Part shown: piece after piece, positions 5,748 through 11,705 of the stretch
Position numbering within the stretch: the first letter of the stretch is position 1
Layout of the letters: every line of letters starts with the position of its first letter
Assembly: GCA_003105225.1 (NCBI GenBank)
Contig: PQAK01000002.1
Span: 5,563-17,295 of the forward strand
Direction: 5' to 3'
DNA: 11,733 nt
Source of the DNA: Deltaproteobacteria bacterium
GTDB lineage: Bacteria; Desulfobacterota; Deferrimicrobia; Deferrimicrobiales; Deferrimicrobiaceae
Program-made: the position numbers and the translations under genes
The notes under the pieces: generated by a model
Database searches by the model: none
What the model saw: only the letters and a program-made list of their open reading frames with translations
Told to the model about the DNA's origin: nothing

Positions 5748-6749
5748 ATGGAATACCGACGACTCGGCAGCACCGGACTCACCGTCTCTCGAATCTGCCT
5801 CGGTTGCATGAGCTACGGCGATCCGGCCGCGACCGTGGCGGGATCGACCCTGCGCTGGGAGTGGGCGCTGCGAGAGGACGAGGCGCGGCCGTTCTTCAGG
5901 CGCGCCATCGAGCTTGGCATCAACTTCTTCGACACGGCCAACGTGTACTCCTTCGGGGCAAGCGAGGAGATCACCGGCCGCGCGCTTCGCGAGTTCGCTC
6001 GCCGCGAAGAGGTCGTCATCGCCACGAAAGTCTGGGGGGTGATGCGCCCCGGTCCGAACGGCGGAGGTCTCTCGCGCAAGGCGATCCTCCACGAAATCGA
6101 CGCGAGCCTGAAGCGACTCGGGACGGACTACGTCGACCTCTACCAGATTCATCGCTGGGACGACGCGACGCCGATCGAAGAGACGATGGAGGCGCTTCAC
6201 GACGTCGTCCGCATGGGCAAGGCGCGGTACCTGGGCGCGTCGTCCATGCACGCCTGGCAATTCGCCAAGGCGCAGCACGTGGCCGAGAAACACGGCTGGA
6301 CACGCTTCGTGTCGATGCAGAACCACTACAACCTTCTCTACCGCGAGGAGGAGCGCGAGATGGTGCCCCTCTGCCGCGACCAGGGAGTCGGGTTGATCCC
6401 GTGGAGCCCTCTCGCGCGAGGGCACCTGGCGCGAGCGCCGGAGGCGAAAGGGACGAAACGGTCGGAGACGGATCGCTTCGGCAAGACGCTATATTCGTCG
6501 ATGGCCGAGGCGGACCAGCGGGTGCTCGCCGAGGTCGACAGGCTGGCGAAGGCGCGCAACCTGCCTCACGCCCAGATCGCCCTGGCCTGGCTGCTCCGGA
6601 ATGACGCCGTGACAGCCCCCATCGTGGGCGCGACGAAGATGGAGCACCTCGAGACGGCTGTGGGGGCGCTCGGCGTTTCACTGTCCACCGAGGAAGTCGC
6701 GGCGCTGGAGGCGCCATACGTCGCGCACCCTGTCGCGGGCTTCACCTGA
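5748..6749 (+). CDS. Aldo/keto reductase, YajO-like
   Basis: A 333-residue NADPH-dependent oxidoreductase with a TIM-barrel fold. The start ATG at 5748 has GGAGG 5 bases upstream and begins with the family's typical N-terminus (MEYRRLGSTGLTVSRICLG). The catalytic tetrad is visible: D62 and Y67 in FFDTANVYSFGASEE, K94 in VIATKVW, H135 in YQIHRWDD. The cofactor-binding stretch IPWSPLARGHLAR (residues 217-229) and the late motif IVGATKMEHLETA (residues 292-304) are also present. It resembles the YajO/AKR11-12 type acting on aldehydes or sugar derivatives; the substrate is unknown. Codon use appears more strongly GC-ending than in the neighbours, and an 11-bp direct repeat brackets the gene, so acquisition by transfer is plausible. 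A terminator follows immediately. Confidence 0.95.
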   Translation: MEYRRLGSTGLTVSRICLGCMSYGDPAATVAGSTLRWEWALREDEARPFFRRAIELGINFFDTANVYSFGASEEITGRALREFARREEVVIATKVWGVMRPGPNGGGLSRKAILHEIDASLKRLGTDYVDLYQIHRWDDATPIEETMEALHDVVRMGKARYLGASSMHAWQFAKAQHVAEKHGWTRFVSMQNHYNLLYREEEREMVPLCRDQGVGLIPWSPLARGHLARAPEAKGTKRSETDRFGKTLYSSMAEADQRVLAEVDRLAKARNLPHAQIALAWLLRNDAVTAPIVGATKMEHLETAVGALGVSLSTEEVAALEAPYVAHPVAGFT

Positions 6750-6750
6750 G

Positions 6751-6770
6751 AGGCGCGAACGCCTGTTTTT
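6751..6770 (+). terminator. Rho-independent terminator of the aldo/keto reductase gene
   Basis: AGGCG (6751-6755) pairs with CGCCT (6760-6764) around the loop CGAA, followed by GTTTTTC. It begins one base after the stop codon. It has the classic layout of a short GC stem and T-run. Confidence 0.8.
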
Positions 6771-6777
6771 CGTCCAA

Positions 6778-6788
6778 GGTGACCTGCC
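6778..6788 (+). repeat. 11-bp direct repeat, right copy
   Basis: GGTGACCTGCC, identical to 5668-5678 and lying just past the terminator of the aldo/keto reductase gene. The copies are 1110 bases apart and enclose exactly that one gene with its signals. Confidence 0.4.
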
Positions 6789-6807
6789 AGCGGTTTTATA
6801 CGAATCA

Positions 6808-6819
6808 TTGGAATTCCAA
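6808..6819. promoter_or_regulatory. 12-bp perfect palindrome (possible operator)
   Basis: TTGGAATTCCAA is a perfect dyad. It overlaps a second pairing, GGAATT (6810-6815) with AATTCC (6819-6824), and an outer CGAAT (6801-6805)/ATTCG (6829-6833) pair. The nested symmetry lies about 200 bases upstream of the L,D-transpeptidase gene and could be a regulator site or a cruciform. No regulator gene is nearby. Confidence 0.35.
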
Positions 6820-7031
6820 ATTCCTGGAATTCGTTGGAGACTCCGGGAGGATTGTTACACTAAGATATAGGTGGACCGATCACAGGGGGTGGGTCGGGGG
6901 AGGGAAAGCCTACAGGGTTTCACGGAGACAGCCGGGTTGCCGAAATGTCATCATGTCTTCGGCCCCAGCTTTTCTTTGTCCGGACACGGAATTGTTCATT
7001 TTCATGGTTGAGAAAGGTGCTTGCCGAATCC

Positions 7032-8351
7032 ATGAGCCGAATCAGTGATCGTTCCCTGTCATGCAACTGGCTTCGTTTGGCAGCTCTCTGCATTTTCATC
7101 TTCTCTCTCTCTGCATGTGCTGCAATGAAAAGTGTTCGGGAGACAACAGGGCCTTTTCCAGGCCGTCATGAAACGGAGATCGAGCGAAATAAGTTTGCGG
7201 TTGCACGAGGAGAAGACGTCATTGGCCGGTTGGCAGTTATCAGGCTCGAAAAGGGAGATACGCTCCCGGATATTGCCCGGCACTTCAGTTTGGGGATCAA
7301 TGCGATCAGTGCGGCGAATCCAGGGGTAGATGTATGGGTACCTGAGGCCGGAGAGCGTATCCTGTTGCCTCTGAGTTTTATCCTGCCGGACACTCCCAGA
7401 AAAGGGATTGTGGTCAACCTGGCCACCATGAGGCTCTTTCAGTATAAAGAGGATGGGACGTCTCTGTCGGTGACGACCTACCCGGTCGGTGTCGGCACCA
7501 ACGAGCGGCCTACCCCCACGGGCCAGATGCATGTGGCGCGCAAGGCAGTCCGGCCGACCTGGCATGTTCCTGCTTCGATTGCCGAGGACCATCGCAAGAA
7601 AGGGGATGATCTCCCCGCGGCCGTCCCGCCGGGGCCTGAAAATCCCCTGGGGGAATACGCGCTCTACTTGAGCAAATCGGGTTATTTGATCCATGGCACC
7701 AATAAACCGGCCAGCATCGGCCTTACAGCGACCAATGGCTGCCTGAGGCTCTATCCGGAAAACGTGAAGACGCTCTTCGATGACACTCCGGTTAAAACAC
7801 CCGTACTCATTGTTAACCAGCCATATCTCATAGGGCAACGGGATGGCGTACTGTACCTCGAAGCTCATACGCCTCCGGAAGAATCGGCCGCTCATGAGAC
7901 GGAGATACTCTATAGAAGATTAAGAACGATTGAAAAGAAAGCCGCACGCGCGCTCGACTGGAAAAAGGTCAAGGAAGTACAGGCCGAGGCCCGGGGGATT
8001 CCTGTCCCCATCTTCGAGTTGCGTCAGGGAAGTGAAAAAGAGGTCGCGAAACCTGTGGAAGTCGAACACCCGGAGACATTGTACGGCAAACCGGAAATAC
8101 CGGCATTGAGATTGCAAGCATGGTATGTATTAGCCGCCGATGTACCTGACATGATTGAAGCCCAGAGGATTGCTGCCATCATCAATCACCAGGGGCCGCA
8201 AATCCCGGCACGGGTGTTCCAAAAGAGCGATAGCTACCGTGTTATCGCCGGCCCGTTCAATGATGGCAGCGAAGCGAAAAAGGCAGCGAAACGCCTGAAA
8301 ATAGATCTGGAAATAGACGGTATTGTAATTGAGCCTTTCAAAAATGGATAA
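7032..8351 (+). CDS. Lipoprotein L,D-transpeptidase (LysM-like, YkuD and SPOR-like domains)
   Basis: A 439-residue periplasmic enzyme of the ErfK/YbiS (LdtA-E) type that forms or breaks peptidoglycan links. The start at 7032 was chosen because it places a lipoprotein signal at the N-terminus (LRLAALCIFIFSLSAC, lipobox Cys at 29); an upstream in-frame ATG at 6945 would bury it. The ribosome site is weak (AAAGGTG, 11 bases away). Domains: LysM-like about 68-112 (EKGDTLPDIARHFSLGINAISAAN); YkuD about 125-261 with H221 (HGTNKP) and catalytic C237 in TNGCLRL; a helical linker about 288-320; a SPOR-like C-terminus about 362-435 (AWYVLAAD...YRVIAGPFND). The usual Ser-His before GC is Thr-Asn here. 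The next gene encodes an Lpp-like lipoprotein, a likely substrate. Confidence 0.93.
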   Translation: MSRISDRSLSCNWLRLAALCIFIFSLSACAAMKSVRETTGPFPGRHETEIERNKFAVARGEDVIGRLAVIRLEKGDTLPDIARHFSLGINAISAANPGVDVWVPEAGERILLPLSFILPDTPRKGIVVNLATMRLFQYKEDGTSLSVTTYPVGVGTNERPTPTGQMHVARKAVRPTWHVPASIAEDHRKKGDDLPAAVPPGPENPLGEYALYLSKSGYLIHGTNKPASIGLTATNGCLRLYPENVKTLFDDTPVKTPVLIVNQPYLIGQRDGVLYLEAHTPPEESAAHETEILYRRLRTIEKKAARALDWKKVKEVQAEARGIPVPIFELRQGSEKEVAKPVEVEHPETLYGKPEIPALRLQAWYVLAADVPDMIEAQRIAAIINHQGPQIPARVFQKSDSYRVIAGPFNDGSEAKKAAKRLKIDLEIDGIVIEPFKNG

Positions 8352-8380
8352 TCGTACTCTTTCTATTTTTTCCGGGGGGA

Positions 8381-8389
8381 TATTATAAA
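8381..8389 (+). promoter_or_regulatory. Possible -10 region for the Lpp-like gene
   Basis: TATTATAAA lies about 60 bases before the start of the Lpp-like gene, just after a T-rich and G-rich stretch. It resembles an extended -10 box, but no good -35 box is visible at the right distance. A separate promoter would suit an abundant structural lipoprotein. Confidence 0.3.
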
Positions 8390-8445
8390 CGGATGCGATC
8401 CATCTTCCCGGCAAGGAAAACGGAACGGAAAGGAGGTGAAGAGAG

Positions 8446-8769
8446 ATGAAGAAAAATCTGTTCCTGATCACGATGATGCTTGTTCTCCCGACGCTGATGA
8501 TCGGGTGCGCAACAACCGGTGATCTCCAGAAAGTGCAGGCGGAGCAGAAAATGATCGATGCGAAAGCGGACCAGGCGTTGAAGGATGCGCAAGCCGCCAA
8601 GACCGCAGCCGATGCGGCCAAGGTAAAGGCGGATGAAACATCGGCCCGCGCCGAAAGTGCCATAAAGGCGGCAGAGGAAAGGGAAAAGGCGGCAGTGGAA
8701 AGAGAAAAGGTCGCCGAAGAAAAAGCGAAAAAGGCTGAAGCCGCTTTCGAGAAGTCGATGAAGAAGTAA
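8446..8769 (+). CDS. Lpp-like alanine-zipper outer-membrane lipoprotein (107 aa)
   Basis: The start at 8446 has a near-perfect Shine-Dalgarno site (AAGGAGGTG). The signal peptide MKKNLFLITMMLVLPTLMIGC ends in a lipobox with Cys21. The mature part (87 residues) is one long helix of Ala-rich heptads (for example AEEREKA, AVEREKV, AEEKAKK) and ends in SMKK. It therefore has the design of Braun's lipoprotein Lpp: lipid anchor, trimeric coiled coil, C-terminal Lys for attachment to peptidoglycan by L,D-transpeptidases. It is about 1.5 times as long as mature E. coli Lpp (58 residues). Its flanking genes both encode YkuD-domain lipoproteins, which supports a cell-wall tether role. A strong terminator follows. 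Use of the terminal Lys for attachment is inferred. Confidence 0.88.
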   Translation: MKKNLFLITMMLVLPTLMIGCATTGDLQKVQAEQKMIDAKADQALKDAQAAKTAADAAKVKADETSARAESAIKAAEEREKAAVEREKVAEEKAKKAEAAFEKSMKK

Positions 8770-8817
8770 GTCATTTGTACGGCAATTGTCAACGTTCCCT
8801 TCGATGCTCCGGACAGA

Positions 8818-8850
8818 GAAAAGGCAGGGGCTTACACCCCCTGCCTTTTC
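8818..8850 (+). terminator. Strong intrinsic terminator after the Lpp-like gene
   Basis: GAAAAGGCAGGGG (8818-8830) pairs perfectly with CCCCTGCCTTTTC (8838-8850): 13 pairs and a 7-base loop CTTACAC. The T-run is inside the descending arm, and the A-run on the ascending arm makes it potentially bidirectional. It separates the Lpp-like gene from the YafK-like gene. Confidence 0.88.
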
Positions 8851-8900
8851 ATTATCCATCATGTGAGCCTGTTCCGATGATTCCGCCAGGGGTCAGGAAA

Positions 8901-9869
8901 ATGAGGAAGCCGAGAATCTTTTACATCGGATCATTCAAGTTCTGTATCTGCCTCTTGATGGCATCGATGCTCCTATCCGGCTGCAGTCACTTCAACGACG
9001 GGCGGCAGGTCAAAACGACCTTCGCAGAGGCGAATGATCTGTTTCATCAGGGAAGCTACACGGCCTCTCTGGGCAAGTATTCGGAAATTATCGAAAAATA
9101 TCCCGCGAAGGCAGACAGGGCTCTGTTCGAGATGGGTATTGTTTACGCCCATCCGAAGAATGAGCAAAAGGATTATCAGAAATCGCTGGAATGTTTTCAG
9201 AAACTCATCAAGGATTACCCCGGGAGCGAGCACCGGCAGAACAGCGAGATGATGATATTTAACATCAGGAATGTCGCCCTCAAGGATCAGACGATAGCTG
9301 CGCAGCAGAAGCAGATCGAAACGCTCCAGCACAAGGTCCAAGGCAAGGAGAATGAGATCGTCACACTGCAAAAAAAGATTGAAGCATTTGAAAAAAAGAT
9401 TGAAGCGCTCGAACGAAAGCTGATTACCCTTGCGATTCAGAAGAGATCGGTAGACAGGATACTGATAGAAAAAAATACACGCCGATTGATGTTGTTCTCA
9501 CAGGGTGAAGTGTTTAAAACCTACAAGATCGCCCTCGGGGGAAACCCGATCGGGCCGAAGGAACGGCAAGGTGACAACAAGACGCCTGAGGGGACCTATG
9601 TCATCGATGCAAGAAACAGGGACAGCCGATTCCACCTTTCTCTGCATATTTCCTATCCAAACGAGAAGGATAAAAATCGCGCAAAAACACTCGGTGTTTC
9701 TCCGGGCGGAGACATCATGATCCACGGTATCAAGAATGGTTTCTCGTGGGTAGGCGACGCTCACGCTGGGGTCGACTGGACGAAAGGGTGTATTGCCGTT
9801 ACAGACGAAGAAATAGAGGAAATCGGCAAGTTGGCGCCAAATGGGACGATTGTTGAGATACGGCCGTAG
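8901..9869 (+). CDS. YafK/DpaA-like YkuD-domain lipoprotein with TPR-like and coiled-coil regions
   Basis: A 322-residue periplasmic protein. The start at 8901 (MRKPRIF) was chosen for AGGA just upstream and for a good lipoprotein signal (LLMASMLLSGC, lipobox Cys28); an ATG at 8877 adds eight residues without a ribosome site. Domains: TPR/YbgF-like repeats about 38-120 (ANDLFHQGSYTASLGKYSEI, SLECFQKLIKDYPGS); a coiled coil about 128-177; a YkuD domain about 184-321 with H275 (IMIHG) and C297 in DWTKGCIAVTDEEIEEI. The Ala-Val after GCI instead of Arg-Leu, and the TDEEIEEI that follows, are typical of the YafK (COG3034) branch. E. coli YafK/DpaA cleaves Lpp from peptidoglycan. The neighbouring Lpp-like gene makes that activity attractive, but transpeptidase activity is not excluded. 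Confidence 0.92.
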   Translation: MRKPRIFYIGSFKFCICLLMASMLLSGCSHFNDGRQVKTTFAEANDLFHQGSYTASLGKYSEIIEKYPAKADRALFEMGIVYAHPKNEQKDYQKSLECFQKLIKDYPGSEHRQNSEMMIFNIRNVALKDQTIAAQQKQIETLQHKVQGKENEIVTLQKKIEAFEKKIEALERKLITLAIQKRSVDRILIEKNTRRLMLFSQGEVFKTYKIALGGNPIGPKERQGDNKTPEGTYVIDARNRDSRFHLSLHISYPNEKDKNRAKTLGVSPGGDIMIHGIKNGFSWVGDAHAGVDWTKGCIAVTDEEIEEIGKLAPNGTIVEIRP

Positions 9870-9917
9870 AAGACCGAATCACCTATCGCTAACATCCGGC
9901 GGCCCGGTCATACACGG

Positions 9918-9934
9918 CCCCGATCCGGTCGGGG
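9918..9934 (+). terminator. Short GC hairpin after the YafK-like gene
   Basis: CCCCGA (9918-9923) pairs with TCGGGG (9929-9934) around the loop TCCGG. No T-run follows. Its left arm and loop repeat, inverted, a piece of the hairpin at 3873-3885, which hints at a dispersed repeat. Confidence 0.35.
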
Positions 9935-9981
9935 GCAAGCACAGGTCTGAAAAGCATTACCACATCTCGGACCGATCTGAG

Positions 9982-9994
9982 GGGGGCAGGTCAC
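9982..9994 (-). repeat. Inverted copy of GTGACCTGCCCCC
   Basis: GGGGGCAGGTCAC is the exact reverse complement of 5669-5681. The pair would form 13-bp terminal inverted repeats around about 4.3 kb (aldo/keto reductase plus the envelope cluster). No transposase lies between them. About one such 13-mer pair is expected by chance in a window of this size. Confidence 0.3.
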
Positions 9995-10030
9995 GACGAA
10001 CAACGAAACAACGAAATACTCGCTAGCCGA

Positions 10031-10090
10031 ATATGTTTTGTATATAGAAAATATTTGTTGGATATAGGCAATATGTTGTATATATTGTAC
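10031..10090 (+). promoter_or_regulatory. Three phased operator-like repeats before hipB
   Basis: AT-rich repeats begin at 10031 (ATATGTTTTGTATATAG), 10051 (ATATTTGTTGGATATAG) and 10071 (ATATGTTGTATATATTG), exactly 20 bases apart. The third also forms a dyad, CAATAT (10069-10074) with ATATTG (10082-10087). The array covers the presumed hipB promoter. Sites two helical turns apart suit cooperative binding of HipB dimers and autorepression, as in known hip operons. This is inference from position and pattern. Confidence 0.6.
10058..10086 (+). promoter_or_regulatory. Predicted hipBA promoter, possibly leaderless
   Basis: A -10 box TATATT (10081-10086) lies 17 bases after a weak -35 box TTGGAT (10058-10063). 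The expected start site, seven bases past the -10 box, is 10093, the A of the hipB ATG. No Shine-Dalgarno sequence precedes that ATG, in agreement with a leaderless message. Confidence 0.45.
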
Positions 10091-10092
10091 GC

Positions 10093-10338
10093 ATGGATGA
10101 CCTGAAAAGGATCGGTTCACAGATTCGAGAGGCCAGGAAGGGACTCGGGCTGAGGCAGGCAGATCTCGCCAGCGAGCTTGGGATCTCCCGCACAACAGTC
10201 TCCTTGCTTGAGAGTGGCAGGATTCAGGACTTGGGCATTCGAAAGGTGATACGAATCCTTGACCGCTTGGGGCTTGAGCTGACAACGAGACCTGCTGGAG
10301 CTCCTCCTACGCTCGAAGAGATCCGGGAAAGCCGTTAA
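10093..10338 (+). CDS. hipB: HipB-like antitoxin / XRE-family repressor (81 aa)
   Basis: A small DNA-binding protein with an XRE/lambda-Cro helix-turn-helix at residues about 8-60. Helix two is RQADLASELG and the recognition helix is ISRTTVSLLESGR. A proline-containing C-terminal tail follows (RPAGAPPTLEEIRES). It should bind the repeat array upstream, repress the operon and neutralise the HipA-like kinase encoded three bases downstream. No ribosome site is visible and there is no alternative in-frame Met, so the start rests on the family alignment and the predicted leaderless promoter. The upstream DNA is strikingly AT-rich compared with the gene itself. Confidence is high for the fold and the operon role; the exact partner affinity is unknown. 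Confidence 0.88.
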   Translation: MDDLKRIGSQIREARKGLGLRQADLASELGISRTTVSLLESGRIQDLGIRKVIRILDRLGLELTTRPAGAPPTLEEIRESR

Positions 10339-10341
10339 ACG

Positions 10342-11550
10342 ATGCCCGAAACGCGGTCTTTAGCGGTCTGGGTCGGACGCAGCAAGGTGGGGACGCTTGA
10401 GCGCACCGAGGAATACGTCTTTTCGTACCATCCCGATGCATCGCCGTCCTATGCGGTTTCTCTGACCATGCCGGTCCGACTCAAGAGCTGGGAGAGCCGC
10501 GACCTCCATCCTGTCTTCCAAATGAATCTGCCAGAAGGAGCACTGCTGATTGCAGTGCGGAATGCGATCGCAAAGGTCGCCGGAACGGACGACCTGACTG
10601 TCCTGCGTGTCATCGGTGGAAATACAATCGGAAGAAATCGTTTCTCTCGCTTGGAAGACGACACACCGATGTTACCGTCAGAGCCTGAATCGCTCGAGGA
10701 GATTCTTTCCTTCCCTGACGCACTTGAGCTATTTAACGAACTCGTGGCCCGCTACGCCCTACGGTCCGGTGTTTCCGGCGTCCAGCCGAAGGTCCTCCTC
10801 CCCGCAACGGAACGGGCGACAGCCGTATCATCCGGTTATATCGTCAAGTCATGGGGAGCTGATTTTCCCCAACTCGGGGCAAACGAATTTTTCTGCATGC
10901 AGGCGGCTCGGAAGGCGGGATTGGCTACTCCCGAGTTTCATCTGTCGGAGAATGCCGGTCTATTCGTACTGAAACGGTTCGATATAAACGCTGATGGGGC
11001 GTCGTGTGGTTTTGAGGACTTCTGTTCCTTGCAAGGGTTGGGGACTGACGGTAAATATACCAGCAGCTACGAGAAGGCGGCGAAGACGATCGATGCTTTT
11101 GTTTCGCCGGAATATCGGATCGAGGCGCGGGAGCGGTTCTTCGGAGCGCTTGTTCTCTCGGTAGCCGTCCGTAACGGTGATGCACATCTGAAGAATTTTG
11201 GTGTCCTGTATGATGACGCGAAAGGCTCGGTCCGGCTTACGCCGATTTATGACATCGTGACGACGACCGCGTATCTGCAGCACGACGTTCCGGCGCTGAC
11301 GATCGAGGGGCGAAAGATTTGGTGGCCTCGAAAGACGATCGAGAAGTTCGCCGTCGTCAATCTTTCAATTGCGCCGGCGAAGGCACGCGAGATCATCGAC
11401 CGCGTTGTGGAGGCAGTCGAGGAGATGCGGGAAGAGGTGAGACGTTATATGGCGGATCATCCCGCATTCATGCCCGTTGGAGATGGGATGCTCGCCGCGT
11501 GGCGGGCAGGGGTGGAGGAACTTTCTGCACATCAGAAGAAGTTGACCTGA
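10342..11550 (+). CDS. hipA: HipA-like serine/threonine kinase toxin (402 aa)
   Basis: The start is three bases after the hipB stop, so translation is probably coupled; no strong ribosome site is seen. The N-terminal subdomain (residues 1 to about 105) has LAVWVGRSKVGTLE and the FQMNLPEGALL signature (59-69). The kinase core follows: a Gly-rich loop SGVSGVQPKVLL (142-153), ATP-binding K169 in YIVKSW, the strand LFVLKRFD, the catalytic loop VRNGDAHLKNFGVLY (276-290) with D280 and N285, and metal-binding D304 in PIYDIV. All are intact, so an active kinase is expected. E. coli HipA phosphorylates glutamyl-tRNA synthetase and causes persistence; the target here is unknown. Serines 142 and 145 in the Gly-rich loop are candidates for inhibitory autophosphorylation. 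The full-length protein shows this is not a split HipBST system. Confidence 0.93.
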   Translation: MPETRSLAVWVGRSKVGTLERTEEYVFSYHPDASPSYAVSLTMPVRLKSWESRDLHPVFQMNLPEGALLIAVRNAIAKVAGTDDLTVLRVIGGNTIGRNRFSRLEDDTPMLPSEPESLEEILSFPDALELFNELVARYALRSGVSGVQPKVLLPATERATAVSSGYIVKSWGADFPQLGANEFFCMQAARKAGLATPEFHLSENAGLFVLKRFDINADGASCGFEDFCSLQGLGTDGKYTSSYEKAAKTIDAFVSPEYRIEARERFFGALVLSVAVRNGDAHLKNFGVLYDDAKGSVRLTPIYDIVTTTAYLQHDVPALTIEGRKIWWPRKTIEKFAVVNLSIAPAKAREIIDRVVEAVEEMREEVRRYMADHPAFMPVGDGMLAAWRAGVEELSAHQKKLT

Positions 11551-11600
11551 TGGGATGCGTGAGATTGGTACCGAGTCGAGTTACTCATTTATGGCTGAAA

Positions 11601-11640
11601 TCTACGGAAGCCTACGGAAATCCCCCTAAATCTACGGAAA
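11601..11640 (+). repeat. 10-bp-phased CTACGGAA repeats
   Basis: CTACGGAA occurs at 11602, 11612 and 11632, in units read as TCTACGGAAG, CCTACGGAAA, TCCCCCTAAA and TCTACGGAAA, so each copy falls on the same face of the helix. They lie just after hipA in the 183-base tail of the window. They could be a protein-binding array, iteron-like, or the end of a mobile element that continues outside. Confidence 0.5.
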
Positions 11641-11689
11641 GGGTCATTTTGACATGGCTGTAGCTGTTGAATAAACAAAGGTGATTTGA

Positions 11690-11705
11690 GCGTCTTTTCA
11701 GACGC
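11690..11705. other. Short hairpin near the window end
   Basis: GCGTCT (11690-11695) pairs with AGACGC (11700-11705) around TTTC. No T-run follows. It may be the terminator of hipA or part of the leader of the next, unseen gene. Confidence 0.3.

Noticed and set aside
5682..6717. Long minus-strand open frames opposite the aldo/keto reductase
   Set aside because: They mirror a gene with an intact catalytic tetrad. Their composition (Arg/Ser/Pro-rich) is typical of GC-driven false frames.
7059..7895. 278-codon minus-strand frame opposite the L,D-transpeptidase
   Set aside because: The plus-strand gene has a lipobox and a YkuD active site, whereas the antisense product has no recognisable features.
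8130..8792. Minus-strand hydrophobic, Ala/Ser/Phe-rich frame opposite the Lpp-like gene
   Set aside because: The low-complexity composition is the mirror of Ala/Lys/Glu heptads; the plus-strand gene has a near-perfect ribosome site and lipobox.
9999..10014. Tandem duplication AACAACGA x2
   Set aside because: Only two 8-base copies in a simple A-rich context; probably slippage without function.
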